Shown: positions 1 through 9,024, counted from the stretch's first letter. The stretch: DNA of 64,000 nucleotides from Streptomyces griseocarneus (GCA_003674045.1 PENC01000001.1:310001-374000), one strand, 5' to 3'. Made by a program: numbers and translations. The notes: generated by a model not told the origin, from the sequence alone.

Positions 1-218
1 TCGGGGAGGTGGACGTCGGCCACGCAGATGTCACGCGGGTTGCCGACACGGGGGCGGGCCTCCGCGATCGACGACGCCTCGATCACGTCTCTCACCCCCA
101 GCGCCCACAGGTGGCGGGTGACGGTGGAGCGGACGCGGGGGTCGGCGACGACGACCATGGCCGTCGGTTTGTTCGGGCGGTAGGCGAGGCTCGCAGGTTG
201 CTCGAGGAGAACGGACAC
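1..218 (-). CDS. whiI: WhiI, atypical response regulator of sporulation (N-terminal part; cut by window edge)
   Basis: Only the first 72 or so codons are in the window; the C-terminal LuxR-type DNA-binding part lies beyond base 1. The protein begins MSVLLEQPASLAYRPNKPT and continues into a response-regulator receiver strand (MVVVADPRVRSTVTRHL) and a phosphoacceptor-like strand (DICVADVHLP). This closely resembles WhiI of Streptomyces, needed for late aerial-hypha development. The usual acidic pair at the end of strand 1 reads Ala-Asp, fitting the known degenerate phosphorylation pocket of WhiI, while the Asp in VADVHL is kept. The GTG start at 218 follows a GGAGG about 4 bases upstream. Its place next to the DUF3000 gene and hemE is the order known from other Streptomyces. 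Confidence 0.9.
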   Translation of the reverse strand, partial: MSVLLEQPASLAYRPNKPTAMVVVADPRVRSTVTRHLWALGVRDVIEASSIAEARPRVGNPRDICVADVHLP

Positions 219-304
219 CAAGCCTCCAGAGGGGGAGTGGCGGGCACGGGTGCCTGGCGTAGGGGGGTAAGCCGGGGCGATCCGTATGGGAAGGGTCACA
301 AGCC

Positions 305-332
305 TCTTCGGCAGCGAAGCGTCCCGGCTTTA
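305..332 (-). promoter_or_regulatory. Candidate sigma-WhiG promoter of whiI
   Basis: Reading the minus strand, TAAA (332-329) is followed by 16 bases and GCCGAAGA (312-305). The sigma-28/WhiG consensus is TAAA-N15/16-GCCGATAA, so the -35 is perfect and the -10 matches 6 of 8. Transcription would start near 298, giving an 80-base leader to the GTG at 218. Literature on S. coelicolor places whiI under WhiG control, which agrees with this site. Confidence 0.75.
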
Positions 333-386
333 GGGAATGATCACGATCGAGTGGTAACAATTCGGGCAATTCCGACGGTTGATCGG

Positions 387-1052
387 TCAACGACTTTGCG
401 GGTCGCGCCGCTGGGGCAGCGTCACCACCCCGGCCTCCGGGCCCCCGCCCGGCGGCAGCCCCGCGATCTGGCAGAGCAGGTCGCACCAGGCCGCGAGGTG
501 TGCCGCGGTGTCCGGCACGCTCTCCCCGCCCTGCCGGACCGGTCCTCCTCGCGCCTCCACCGGCGACCACGACGCCCGGATCTCGATCCGCGTCGACGGC
601 TCCCGGTCCTGCAGCCCCCCGAAGTAGTGCGAACTCGCCCGCGTCACCGTCCCGCTCGGCGCCCCGTACGGCACCCGCCGCGCCTCCAGCGCGCCCGTCA
701 GCCAGGACCAGCACACCTCCGGCAGCAGCGGGTCCGCCGCCATCTCGGGCTCCAGGTCGGCGTGCACCAGTGTCACCAGCCGGAACGTCCCTCCCCACGC
801 CTCGTGGCCTGCCGGGTCGTGCAGCAGGATCAGCCGTCCGTCGGCCAGCTCCTCGTCGTCCACGACGACCGCCGCCTCCAGCGCGTACGAGTACGGGGCG
901 AGCCGCTGGGGTGGCGGGGTGGCGTCCAGTTCGATCTCGGGCCGGAGGCGTACCCCCTGCAACCCCGCGACCGCCTGCCGGAAGACGGACGGGGTGCCCT
1001 CCCCATCCGCGTCGTCCGGACCGTCCGAGAGGTGTCCCTGCGCCGCAGCCAT
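387..1052 (-). CDS. DUF3000 family protein
   Basis: A 221-residue soluble protein of the actinobacteria-specific DUF3000 family, function unknown. It is acidic at the N-terminus (GPDDADGEG) and carries the family's conserved blocks, for example VVVDDEELADGRLILLHDP and LPEVCWSWLTGALE. The reading frame stays open upstream into hemE sequence, but family proteins begin near MAAAQGHLSDG, so I chose the ATG at 1052. No clear ribosome binding site precedes it. The gene sits between whiI and hemE, divergent from hemE; mycobacteria also keep a DUF3000 gene near hemE, which suggests a conserved but unexplained link. No signal peptide or membrane segment is visible. Confidence 0.85.
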   Translation of the reverse strand: MAAAQGHLSDGPDDADGEGTPSVFRQAVAGLQGVRLRPEIELDATPPPQRLAPYSYALEAAVVVDDEELADGRLILLHDPAGHEAWGGTFRLVTLVHADLEPEMAADPLLPEVCWSWLTGALEARRVPYGAPSGTVTRASSHYFGGLQDREPSTRIEIRASWSPVEARGGPVRQGGESVPDTAAHLAAWCDLLCQIAGLPPGGGPEAGVVTLPQRRDPQSR

Positions 1053-1143
1053 GCCCGGAAGACTAGGCGGAATCAGGCCCCGTTCCGGGTAGGGACACCC
1101 ACATGGGCGGGTCACTCGTTCGGCCCGTGCGAAGATTTGGGGC

Positions 1144-2229
1144 ATGAGTGAGCGTACGGAGACCGGTCGGCCCGCCGGCCAGCAGGAGAACGGCCGCAGC
1201 GCGGCGTACGACTCGGCGTTCCTGCGGGCGTGCCGCCGCGAGCCGGTGCCGCACACGCCGGTCTGGTTCATGCGGCAGGCGGGCCGTTCGCTGCCCGAGT
1301 ACCGCAAGCTCCGCGAGGGCATCCCCATGCTGGAGTCCTGCATGCGGCCCGAGCTCGTCACGGAGATCACCCTCCAGCCCGTGCGGCGGCACGACGTCGA
1401 CGCCGCGATCTTCTTCAGCGACATCGTCGTGCCGCTGAAGGCCATCGGCATCGACCTCGACATCAAGCCCGGCGTCGGCCCGGTCGTCGCCGAGCCCTTC
1501 CGCACCCGCGCCGACCTGGACCGGCTCCGCGACCTCGACCCCTCCGACGTCCCCTACGTCACCGAGGCCATCGGGCTGCTCACCGCCGAGCTCGGCGCCA
1601 CCCCGCTCATCGGCTTCGCCGGCGCGCCGTTCACCCTGGCCAGCTACCTGGTCGAGGGCGGCCCCTCGCGCAACCACGAGCACACCAAGGCGCTCATGTA
1701 CGGCGACCCGGAGCTGTGGGCCGACCTCCTCGACCGGCTCGCGGACATCACCGCCTCCTTCCTGAAGGTGCAGATCGCGGCGGGCGCCTCCGCCGTGCAG
1801 CTCTTCGACTCCTGGGTCGGCGCCCTCGCCCCCGCGGACTACCGCCGCTCCGTCATGCCCGCCTCCGCCAAGGTCTTCGACGCCGTCGCGGGCCACGGCG
1901 TGCCCCGCATCCACTTCGGCGTCGGCACCGGTGAGCTGCTCGGGCTCATGGGCGAGGCCGGGGCGGACGTCGTCGGCGTCGACTGGCGCGTCCCGCTCTC
2001 CGAGGCCGCGCGCCGCGTCGGCCCCGGGAAGGCCCTCCAGGGCAACCTCGACCCGGCAGTGCTCTTCGCCGGGCGCGAGGCGGTCGAGGAGAAGACGCGC
2101 GAGGTGCTCTCCGCAGCGGCCGGTCTGGAGGGACACATCTTCAACCTCGGCCACGGCGTCCTCCCCACCACGGACCCGGAGGCCCTCACCCGCCTCGTCT
2201 CCTACGTCCACGAGCAGACGGCCCGCTGA
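1144..2229 (+). CDS. hemE: Uroporphyrinogen decarboxylase
   Basis: HemE removes the four acetate carboxyls of uroporphyrinogen III to give coproporphyrinogen III in the cytosol. The 361-residue length is normal. Family signatures are visible: [11 protein letters not shown] (residues 44-54) with the substrate-binding arginines, FSDIVVP with the essential Asp93, and [12 protein letters not shown] (157-168). The ATG at 1144 comes 7-8 bases after an AAGATT that could serve as -10, so the message may be nearly leaderless. It is divergent from the DUF3000 gene and convergent with pcaG. The product feeds HemG and HemQ encoded 2.7 kb further on, beyond the pca block. Confidence 0.96.
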   Translation: MSERTETGRPAGQQENGRSAAYDSAFLRACRREPVPHTPVWFMRQAGRSLPEYRKLREGIPMLESCMRPELVTEITLQPVRRHDVDAAIFFSDIVVPLKAIGIDLDIKPGVGPVVAEPFRTRADLDRLRDLDPSDVPYVTEAIGLLTAELGATPLIGFAGAPFTLASYLVEGGPSRNHEHTKALMYGDPELWADLLDRLADITASFLKVQIAAGASAVQLFDSWVGALAPADYRRSVMPASAKVFDAVAGHGVPRIHFGVGTGELLGLMGEAGADVVGVDWRVPLSEAARRVGPGKALQGNLDPAVLFAGREAVEEKTREVLSAAAGLEGHIFNLGHGVLPTTDPEALTRLVSYVHEQTAR

Positions 2230-2281
2230 CGCCCCACCCGGTCCCACGGGGCCGGGGAGCCTTGTGACGAGACGTCCGGGG

Positions 2282-2812
2282 TTACGAGAAGTCCAGGAAG
2301 ACCGTTTCGCGTTCGCCCCGCAGGCGGACGTCGAAGCGGTACGCGCGGTGGTGCTCCGGATCGGGCACGGCCAGCAGCGTCGACCGTCTCTCCGCCGGGA
2401 GGGCCGACAACAGCGGGTCGTCCTCCGGCAGGGAGAAGTAGACCCGTGTGAACAGATGCCGGGTCAGCCCCCGTACCAGGACGCACAGCGCGAGGTACGG
2501 GGCGCCGCCCGGTAACAGCGTCCGCAGGACGAAACGGCCGTCCCTGCGGGTCGGCACGCGGGCGAACCCGGTGAACGCGGCCCCGTCCCGGCACAGGCTC
2601 CCGGGCGCGCCCCGGAGCGACCCGTCCGGCGCCGCCTGCCAGAACTCCAGCAGCGCGTCGGTGACGGGCGCGCCCTCGCCGTCGTGGACGCGGCCGTGCA
2701 GGGTGACGGTGTCCGGGTGCCCCACGGGTGCCAGTTCACCGCCGCCCGGCACGGGCAGGGCGTTGCCGTAGTAGGGCCCGATGGTCTGCGAGGGCGTGGC
2801 GGGCACGGACAT
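2282..2812 (-). CDS. pcaG: Protocatechuate 3,4-dioxygenase alpha subunit
   Basis: A 176-residue intradiol-dioxygenase fold protein, the non-catalytic partner of PcaH in the ring-cleaving enzyme that turns protocatechuate into beta-carboxy-cis,cis-muconate. It starts MSVPATPSQTIGPYYGNAL, typical of PcaG, and lacks the iron-ligand tyrosines found in PcaH. Its ATG overlaps the TGA of pcaH (ATGA at 2812), so the two are translationally coupled. It is the last gene of the pcaF-pcaH-pcaG row and is convergent with hemE 52 bases away. No pcaB or pcaL follows, unlike the usual Streptomyces pca operon. Confidence 0.93.
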   Translation of the reverse strand: MSVPATPSQTIGPYYGNALPVPGGGELAPVGHPDTVTLHGRVHDGEGAPVTDALLEFWQAAPDGSLRGAPGSLCRDGAAFTGFARVPTRRDGRFVLRTLLPGGAPYLALCVLVRGLTRHLFTRVYFSLPEDDPLLSALPAERRSTLLAVPDPEHHRAYRFDVRLRGERETVFLDFS

Positions 2813-3510
2813 CAGCGTCCCCCTTCGGCGTCGTCGGCCGGGGTGACGGCGGGCCCGTCCAGGACGATGTCCCAGCGATAGCCCAGGGACCGGTCGGGCC
2901 GGTTCAGCGCCGGGTCGTACGCGGCGACCAGGCGGGCCCGCGCGGCCGGGTCGGCTATCGCGCCCAAGACGGCGTCGTACGGCAGTAACGGGTCGCCCGG
3001 GAAGTACATCTGTGTGACGAGGCGCTGGGTGAACGCCGTGCCGAAGAGGGAGAAGTGCACATGCGCCGGGCGCCAGGCGTTGCTGTCGGGCAGCCAGGGA
3101 TACGCGCCGGGGCGCACGGTGGTGAAGTGATAGCGGCCGTCGTCGTCGGTGAGACAGCGGCCCGTGCCCGTGAAGTTCGGGTCGAGCGGGGCGGCGTTCC
3201 GGTCGCTCTCGTGCACGTAGCGGCCCGCGGCGTTGGCCTGCCAGATCTCGACGAGCTGCCCGCGCACCGGCCGCCCGTGACGGTCCAGCACCCGGCCGGA
3301 GAGGGTGATCCGCTCACCCAGCGGCTCGCCGCGGTGCTGCCGGGTCAGATCGGAGTCCAGCGGCCCGACGTCGGCGGCTCCGAAGACGGGGCCCGTCAGC
3401 TCGACGGCACCGGGCGCGACGCGGACAAGGGGCTGGGTGGGATGCCGTTCCACGGCCCCGCGATAGAGAATCGGACGGCTCAGCTTTTCCTGGACGGTTT
3501 CTGATGCCAT
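2812..3510 (-). CDS. pcaH: Protocatechuate 3,4-dioxygenase beta subunit
   Basis: The catalytic, non-heme Fe(III)-binding subunit of protocatechuate 3,4-dioxygenase, 232 residues. All four iron ligands can be placed by spacing against known PcaH proteins: Tyr98 (AGRY), Tyr137 (GAYPW), His150 and His152 (RPAHVHF). Ring cleavage takes place in the cytosol as the first committed step of the beta-ketoadipate pathway. The ATG at 3510 has an AGGAG about 8 bases upstream. It lies 94 bases downstream of pcaF and overlaps pcaG by four bases, so all three are probably co-transcribed. Confidence 0.95.
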   Translation of the reverse strand: MASETVQEKLSRPILYRGAVERHPTQPLVRVAPGAVELTGPVFGAADVGPLDSDLTRQHRGEPLGERITLSGRVLDRHGRPVRGQLVEIWQANAAGRYVHESDRNAAPLDPNFTGTGRCLTDDDGRYHFTTVRPGAYPWLPDSNAWRPAHVHFSLFGTAFTQRLVTQMYFPGDPLLPYDAVLGAIADPAARARLVAAYDPALNRPDRSLGYRWDIVLDGPAVTPADDAEGGR

Positions 3511-3604
3511 GGGCCACTCCTACCCCACGCCACTCGGGGCGACCCGCCACCATCCGGCCGAGGCCCGAGCTCGTAGGCGCCGCCGGTCGCCGACCCGGTG
3601 AGGG

Positions 3605-4798
3605 CTACCGCTCCAATATCAGCCCCTGCCCCTGCCCCACCCCGATGCACAGGGCCGCCAGCCCCGTCCCCGAACCCGCGGCCGCCAGCTGATGCGCGAC
3701 CGACCCCGCCAACCGGGCACCGGAACAGCCCAGGGGGTGGCCGATCGCGATCGCCCCGCCCCGCGGGTTGACCACCTCGGGGTCGAGCTCCGGCCATTCC
3801 GCGAAGCAGCCCAGCACCTGCGCCGCATACGCCTCGTTGAGCTCGAAGACCGTGAGATCCGCGAACGTGCGCCCTGCCTTGGCCAGGACGCGCCGTACCG
3901 CCTCGACGGGGCCGAGGCCGTACAGGTCCGGCTCGATGCCGGTGACGGCGGAGGCCCGGATGCGCGCCAGCGGCTCCCGGCCCGTTTCGCGCAGCCCCTC
4001 CTCGTCGCACAGCAGCAGCGCCGCCGCACCGTCGTTCAGCGACGAGGAGTTGCCCGCCGTGACCGTGCCGTTCTCCTTGCGGAACGACGGCTTCAGCCGG
4101 GCGAGGGCCTCGGTGGAGGTGTTGTCCCGGATCGTCTCGTCACGCGGCAGGACGACGTCCGGCAGCGGCACGACCTCGGCGTCGTAGGCGCCCTCCTTCC
4201 ACGCCCGCGACGCCTTCCGGTGGCTCGCGAGCGCGAAGGCGTCCTGCTGCTCCCGGCTGATGCCGTGCTTGTCGGCGATCAGCTCCGCGCCCTCGCCCAG
4301 CGGGACCGTCCACCGCGTCGGCAAGGCCGGGTTGGTCATGCGCCAGCCCAGGGTCGTCGAGTACAGCTCCTGGTGCCCGGTGGGGAAGGCCCGCTCGGCC
4401 TTCGGCAGGACGTAGGGGGCGCGGCTCATCGACTCGACGCCGCCCGCGACCACCACCGACGCGTCCCCGAGCGCGATGGCGCGGTAGGCGTGCACCACCG
4501 CCTCCAGGCCGGAGGCGCACAGCCGGTTGACGGTCACACCCGGCACGGTCACGGGCAGCCCGGACAGCAGCACCGCCATGCGGGCCACGTTCCGGTTCTC
4601 CTCGCCCGCGCCGTTGGCGTTGCCGAGCACCACGTCGTCCACGCGCGCCGGGTCGAGGCCGGGCGCGCGGTCGACCACGGCCCGTACGACATGCGCCGCC
4701 AGGTCGTCCGGCCGCACGGAGGACAGGGCGCCGCCGTACTTGCCGACCGGCGTGCGCACGGCGTCGACGACGAACACATCACGGACCCGTGCGCTCAT
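3605..4798 (-). CDS. pcaF: Beta-ketoadipyl-CoA thiolase (acetyl-CoA acyltransferase)
   Basis: A 397-residue type II thiolase. The catalytic set is complete: nucleophile Cys94 (NRLCASG), His354 (GHPLGCSG) and Cys384 (LCIGVGQGQG). Beside pcaH-pcaG it most likely cleaves beta-ketoadipyl-CoA to succinyl-CoA and acetyl-CoA, the last step of protocatechuate catabolism, though from sequence alone a general acetyl-CoA acetyltransferase role cannot be excluded. The frame is open beyond the start; I chose ATG 4798 because GAGGAG lies about 6 bases upstream and thiolases begin here. It is the first gene of the pca row, with a candidate operator at 4844-4857. The CoA-transferase genes pcaI and pcaJ, often adjacent, are missing here. 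Confidence 0.88.
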   Translation of the reverse strand: MSARVRDVFVVDAVRTPVGKYGGALSSVRPDDLAAHVVRAVVDRAPGLDPARVDDVVLGNANGAGEENRNVARMAVLLSGLPVTVPGVTVNRLCASGLEAVVHAYRAIALGDASVVVAGGVESMSRAPYVLPKAERAFPTGHQELYSTTLGWRMTNPALPTRWTVPLGEGAELIADKHGISREQQDAFALASHRKASRAWKEGAYDAEVVPLPDVVLPRDETIRDNTSTEALARLKPSFRKENGTVTAGNSSSLNDGAAALLLCDEEGLRETGREPLARIRASAVTGIEPDLYGLGPVEAVRRVLAKAGRTFADLTVFELNEAYAAQVLGCFAEWPELDPEVVNPRGGAIAIGHPLGCSGARLAGSVAHQLAAAGSGTGLAALCIGVGQGQGLILER

Positions 4799-4843
4799 GG
4801 CTGCTCCTCGCCGCTGTCTCGGGCGCCCGCCCGATGAACTGTC

Positions 4844-4857
4844 GTTCTCGATCGAAC
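4844..4857. promoter_or_regulatory. Inverted repeat upstream of pcaF, candidate operator
   Basis: GTTC-N6-GAAC forms an exact inverted repeat with the core TCGATC, 46 bases upstream of the pcaF start. On the pcaF strand a further AGTTC lies about 14 bases downstream of it. The GTTCGAT-type half-site resembles sites bound by IclR-family pca regulators (PcaR/PcaU). No regulator gene for pca lies in this window, so the assignment rests on sequence resemblance only. Confidence 0.4.
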
Positions 4858-4992
4858 TCGTGACGAGTCTCGGACCGGCGCCATCCGCTGTCAACGGCGG
4901 GGCCGAGCCTGTGGACAACCTCGCGCGGAGGCCGTCGGCGGTGCGTCCGGGGCGGCCCGTGGCACCGCGAGGGCGTTTGAGAGAGTGGGGGC

Positions 4993-6411
4993 ATGAGCGA
5001 CATTCCCAGGCACCACGTGGTGGTCATCGGCGGCGGTATCTCCGGGCTGGCGGCGGCCCACCGGCTGGTGACGGGCGGTGCCCGGGTCACGCTCCTGGAG
5101 GCGTCCGGCCGCCTCGGCGGCAAGCTGCGCGCCGGGGAGATCGCCGGGGTGCCCGTCGACCTGGGCGCCGAGTCGATGCTGGCCCGGCGGCCCGAGGCGG
5201 TCGAGCTGGCCCGTGCCGTCGGTCTCGCCGAGCGGCTCCAGCCGCCCGTCACCGCCACGGCGGGCATCTGGACGCGCGGCAGCCTGCGGCCCATGCCCAA
5301 GGGCCACATGATGGGCGTGCCCGGCGACCTCGCCCCGCTCGCCGCTTCCGGCGTGCTCTCGGAGGAGGGTCTCGCCCGGGTGGCCCGGGACCGCGAACTG
5401 CCGCCCACGGAGATCGGCGACGACGTCGCGATCGGCGAGTACGTGGCGGCCCGCATGGGCCGCGAGGTCGTGGACCGGCTCGTGGAGCCCCTGCTCGGCG
5501 GCGTCTACGCGGGCGACCCGTACCGCATCTCGATGCGCGCGGCCGTGCCGCAGCTCTTCGACCTCGCCCGCGCGCACCGCTCGCTGATCGACGGTGTGCG
5601 GGAGATCCAGGAGCGGGCCGCGGGACAGCAGCAGGCCGGACCGGTCTTCATGGGCATCGACGGCGGTGTCGGCACCCTGCCGCTCGCCGTTGCGGACGCG
5701 GTGCGCGCGGCGGGCGGCGAGATCCGTACGGGCACCCCGGTGCGGGGGATCGCGCACGGGGCCGACGGCTGGCGGGTCGCCCTCGACGCGGAGACGCTGG
5801 CGGCGGACGCCGTCGTCGTCGCCGTCCCGGCGGGCCCGGCGGCCCGCCTCCTGGAGCGTCCCGCGCCCGCCGCGGCCGGTGCGCTCGCCTCCGTCGAGTA
5901 CGCGTCCATGGCCCTGGTGACCATGGCCTTCCGCCGCTCGGACGTCACCGGGCTGCCCGCGGGCAGCGGCTTCCTGGTGCCGCCGGTCGACGGCAGGAAG
6001 ATCAAGGCGTCCACCTTCGCGAGCAACAAGTGGGGCTGGATCGCGGACGCCGGTCAGGAGCTCTTCGCACTGCGTACCTCGATCGGGCGGTTTGGCGACG
6101 AAGGCGATCTGAACCGCGAGGATTCCGAGCTGGTAGAGATGTCGCTGAAGGACCTCGGCGACGCCGTCGGCCTGGCCGCGTCGCCCGTGGCGGCCCGGGT
6201 CGACCGGTGGCTCGGCGGCCTGCCGCAGTACCCCGTCGGGCATCTCGACCGTGTGGCCCGGATCCGCGAGGCCGTGGCCGGTCTGCCCGGGCTGCGCGTG
6301 TGCGGTGCCGCGTACGGCGGCGTGGGCATCCCGGCGTGCATCGCCGACGCGCACCGGGCGGCCGACGAGCTGCTGGCGACCCTGACGGCGGGCGCCCGAA
6401 GCAGCGAGTGA
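4993..6411 (+). CDS. hemG: Coproporphyrinogen III/protoporphyrinogen oxidase (HemG/HemY, CgoX)
   Basis: A 472-residue FAD enzyme that oxidises the porphyrinogen ring by six electrons. The dinucleotide-binding motif [16 protein letters not shown] is at residues 9-24, followed by the flavin-binding [13 protein letters not shown] block, and the C-terminal FAD motif region ([25 protein letters not shown]) is intact. In actinobacteria this protein makes coproporphyrin III in the coproporphyrin-dependent route, which agrees with hemQ starting 10 bases after its stop. The ATG at 4993 has only a weak GTGGGGG ahead of it. It is divergent from pcaF. Confidence 0.93.
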   Translation: MSDIPRHHVVVIGGGISGLAAAHRLVTGGARVTLLEASGRLGGKLRAGEIAGVPVDLGAESMLARRPEAVELARAVGLAERLQPPVTATAGIWTRGSLRPMPKGHMMGVPGDLAPLAASGVLSEEGLARVARDRELPPTEIGDDVAIGEYVAARMGREVVDRLVEPLLGGVYAGDPYRISMRAAVPQLFDLARAHRSLIDGVREIQERAAGQQQAGPVFMGIDGGVGTLPLAVADAVRAAGGEIRTGTPVRGIAHGADGWRVALDAETLAADAVVVAVPAGPAARLLERPAPAAAGALASVEYASMALVTMAFRRSDVTGLPAGSGFLVPPVDGRKIKASTFASNKWGWIADAGQELFALRTSIGRFGDEGDLNREDSELVEMSLKDLGDAVGLAASPVAARVDRWLGGLPQYPVGHLDRVARIREAVAGLPGLRVCGAAYGGVGIPACIADAHRAADELLATLTAGARSSE

Positions 6412-6421
6412 CAATAGGGAC

Positions 6422-7138
6422 ATGACTGACGCCCCCGAGAAGATCCCGAACGCCGGCAAGAAGGCCAAGGACCTCAACGAGGTCATCCGCTACACCCTCT
6501 GGTCGGTGTTCAAGCTCCGTGACGTCCTCCCCCAGGACCGCTCCGGCTACGCCGACGAGGTGGAGGAGCTGTTCGCGCAGCTCGCCGAGAAGGACGTCAC
6601 CGTCCGCGGCACCTACGACCTCTCGGGTCTGCGTGCCGACGCCGACGTGATGATCTGGTGGCACTCCGAGACCTCGGACGCCCTTCAGGACGCCTACAAC
6701 CTGTTCCGCCGCACGAAGTTCGGCAGCGCGCTGGAGCCGGTGTGGTCGAACATGGCGCTGCACCGCCCCGCGGAGTTCAACAAGTCGCACATCCCGGCGT
6801 TCCTCGCCGACGAGACGCCGCGCGACTACGTCAGCGTCTACCCCTTCGTCCGCAGCTACGACTGGTACCTGCTGCCCGACGAGGACCGCCGTCGCATGCT
6901 CGCCGACCACGGCAAGATGGCGCGCGGCTTCCCGGACGTCCGGGCCAACACGGTCGCGTCCTTCTCGCTCGGCGACTACGAGTGGATCCTCGCCTTCGAG
7001 GCGAACGACCTCTACCGGATCGTCGATCTCATGCGTCACCTGCGGGCCTCCGAGGCGCGTATGCACGTCCGCGAGGAGGTCCCGTTCTACACGGGCCGCC
7101 GCAAGCCGGTCGCCGAGCTCGTCGCGGGCCTGGCGTAA
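6422..7138 (+). CDS. hemQ: Coproheme decarboxylase HemQ (ChdC), chlorite-dismutase family
   Basis: HemQ decarboxylates the two propionates of coproheme to give heme b, the last step of the coproporphyrin pathway. The 238-residue protein has the actinobacterial form of the family: the active-site tyrosine region [16 protein letters not shown] with Tyr136 and Tyr140, and the proximal heme ligand His163 in [12 protein letters not shown]. It lacks a signal peptide and should be cytosolic. It starts 10 bases after hemG stops, so the two genes form an operon that ends at the strong hairpin at 7189-7220. Confidence 0.95.
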   Translation: MTDAPEKIPNAGKKAKDLNEVIRYTLWSVFKLRDVLPQDRSGYADEVEELFAQLAEKDVTVRGTYDLSGLRADADVMIWWHSETSDALQDAYNLFRRTKFGSALEPVWSNMALHRPAEFNKSHIPAFLADETPRDYVSVYPFVRSYDWYLLPDEDRRRMLADHGKMARGFPDVRANTVASFSLGDYEWILAFEANDLYRIVDLMRHLRASEARMHVREEVPFYTGRRKPVAELVAGLA

Positions 7139-7188
7139 GGACGCGCCCCCGGTACGGGGACGCGGATCCCGCACAAGGACATACGCGG

Positions 7189-7220
7189 ACCGGGCGGGCC
7201 GGTTTCCCGGCCCGCCCGGT
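7189..7220. terminator. Bidirectional terminator between hemQ and the S33 peptidase gene
   Basis: A perfect 14-bp stem (7189-7202 with 7207-7220; ACCGGGCGGGCCGG on the left) closes a TTTC loop. It lies between two convergent genes, 50 bases after hemQ and 19 bases after the peptidase stop. There is no U tract, which is usual for Streptomyces terminators. Confidence 0.85.
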
Positions 7221-7238
7221 CGTCCTGTCGCCCGGTTC

Positions 7239-8837
7239 TCAGCTCTGGGCGACCGTGGCCTTCCCGCCCGCGGTCGGCGCCGGTTCCGCCCGGGGGCCGC
7301 AGAACGTGCGGCGCGCGGGGATGGAGCCGGTCAGCAGGTACGTCTGCACATGGGCGTTCACGCAGGCGTTCGGCCCGAACGCGATGCCGTGCGTGCCCGA
7401 GCCCCGCTCGGTGACCAGTGAGGAGCCGGGCAGCCGCCGGTGGAGCTGCACCGCGCCCTCGTAGGGGGTCGCCGCGTCCCGCTCCGCGGCCAGCAGCAGC
7501 GTCGGCGGCAGAGCGTGCCGTGCCGTGCCGACCTCGATGGGCCGTTGCTGGTGCGCCGTCCAGAACGCGCACGGCAGGTTCATCCAGGCGTTCTGCCAGG
7601 TCTCGAACGGTGCTCTGCGGGCGAGTCGGGTGTTGTCCCGGTTCCACACCGGCCACGAGCGCGGCCACGGGGAGTCGTTGCACTCGACGGTGGTGTAGAC
7701 GGCGTTGGAGTTCTCGCTCGACCGCGCGGACGCCGGGTCGGGCAGCGCGATGGCGCGCAGGGCCTTGTCGTCACCGCGCAGATAGGCGGACAGCGCGTCG
7801 GCGTTCCGTGCCCAGTGACTGTCGCTGTAACCGACCTGCAGGAAGGCCGTCTGCAGTTCCCCCGGCCCGATCCTGCCGGCCACCGGCCGCCGGGCGAGCA
7901 GGCGCCGGGCCCGGTCGTAGGCATCCGCCACCCGCTGCGGCGTCCGCCCCAGGTGGTAGACCGCGTCGTGCTTGGCGACCCAGCGGCGCCAGTCGCCCCA
8001 GCGGGTCTCGAAGGCGGCGGACTGCGCGAGGTTGCTGTCGTACCAGATCTTCTCCCGCGAGGGATCGACGACGCTGTCGAAGACCATCCGCCGGACGTGA
8101 CCGGGGAAGAGCGTGGCGTAGAGCGCGCCGAAGTACGTGCCGTAGGACGCCCCCATGTAGGTGAGCTTCCTCTCCCCGAGCGCCGCGCGCAGCACGTCCA
8201 GGTCGCGGGCGTTGTTGAGGCTCGTGAAGTACTGGAGGTCCTTCCCCGCGCGGCGGGCGCAGCCCTGCGCGTACGCCTTGGCCTCGGCGACCCGCTGCTT
8301 CTTGTAGCTCTCCGTGGGGTGTTCCGGCGCCTGGCTCGGCGCCTTGGCGAAGCGGGCCGGGTCGGCGCAGGACAGCGGCGCGGAGCGGCCGACCCCGCGG
8401 GGTGCGTAGCCCACGAAGTCGTACGCCCTGGCCGCGGCCTGCCACTGCCGGACCCCGGTCAGCAGCGGGAAGAACATGCCGGAGCCGCCCGGTCCGCCCG
8501 GGTTGTAGACGAGCGCGCCCTGGCGCTCGGCCGCGCCGCCGGTGGACCGGGCACGGCTGACGGTGAGGCTGATGTGCTTGCCTTCGGGGTGCGCGTAGTC
8601 CAGGGGGACGGAGAAGGTGCCGCACTGCACGGGGGCGGCGAGTCCCTCTGCCGCCGGGCACGTGCCGAAGCGAATGCCCCGCGTCGCGGCCTGCCGCGCG
8701 GCGAGCTCCACGCCGCGGCTCTCGGCGCGGCCGCCCGGCGGGCGCGCCGGGCCGAGGCCGTCGGCCGGTGCGGGGGCAGCGGTGAGCGCGGTGAGGACCA
8801 GGGATCCGACGGCTCCGTACAAGGCTGCTGATCTCAA
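7239..8837 (-). CDS. Secreted alpha/beta-hydrolase, tripeptidyl aminopeptidase type (peptidase S33)
   Basis: A 532-residue exported hydrolase of the SlpD/SlpE-like aminopeptidase group that trims tripeptides from protein N-termini outside the cell. A hydrophobic signal segment occupies about residues 5-26. The catalytic triad is readable: Ser231 (GASYGTYFG), Asp454 (LLLAAERDAATP) and His483 (GSGTHG), with an oxyanion loop NPGGPGGSG at 112-120. The likely start is TTG 8837, preceded by AAAGGGA; the TTG at 8822 is an alternative. The ribosome binding site lies in one arm of an inverted repeat (8844-8879). It is transcribed alone and ends at the hemQ-shared terminator. Confidence 0.88.
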   Translation of the reverse strand: MRSAALYGAVGSLVLTALTAAPAPADGLGPARPPGGRAESRGVELAARQAATRGIRFGTCPAAEGLAAPVQCGTFSVPLDYAHPEGKHISLTVSRARSTGGAAERQGALVYNPGGPGGSGMFFPLLTGVRQWQAAARAYDFVGYAPRGVGRSAPLSCADPARFAKAPSQAPEHPTESYKKQRVAEAKAYAQGCARRAGKDLQYFTSLNNARDLDVLRAALGERKLTYMGASYGTYFGALYATLFPGHVRRMVFDSVVDPSREKIWYDSNLAQSAAFETRWGDWRRWVAKHDAVYHLGRTPQRVADAYDRARRLLARRPVAGRIGPGELQTAFLQVGYSDSHWARNADALSAYLRGDDKALRAIALPDPASARSSENSNAVYTTVECNDSPWPRSWPVWNRDNTRLARRAPFETWQNAWMNLPCAFWTAHQQRPIEVGTARHALPPTLLLAAERDAATPYEGAVQLHRRLPGSSLVTERGSGTHGIAFGPNACVNAHVQTYLLTGSIPARRTFCGPRAEPAPTAGGKATVAQS

Positions 8838-8843
8838 CGCGAC

Positions 8844-8879
8844 ATCCCTTTCGCAGGCGCTAAATCCGACAAAAGGGAT
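8844..8879 (-). promoter_or_regulatory. Inverted repeat spanning the ribosome binding site of the S33 peptidase gene
   Basis: ATCCCTTT (8844-8851) and AAAGGGAT (8872-8879) are exact inverted copies separated by 20 bases. The proximal arm contains the AAGGGA that would bind the ribosome for the TTG start at 8837. If the RNA folds, the site is hidden; at the DNA level it could instead be an operator. Confidence 0.4.
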
Positions 8880-9024
8880 AATCTGTGCGGTGGTTGGTGA
8901 AGTACAGCACCCACGCCCGGTGTCGGCCCCATTTGGCCGCGATGAGCCCAGCAGGATGTCCCGGGTGGAGGCATGGGTGCTCCGGCGACTTTCGTGAGCG
9001 ACCTGACCTTCGACGCGGTGCGGT

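Noticed and set aside
4527..6425. A 632-codon open frame covering pcaF, the gap and hemG
   Set aside because: It is antisense to pcaF and out of frame with hemG, Arg/Gly-rich and without a motif; high GC keeps such frames open.
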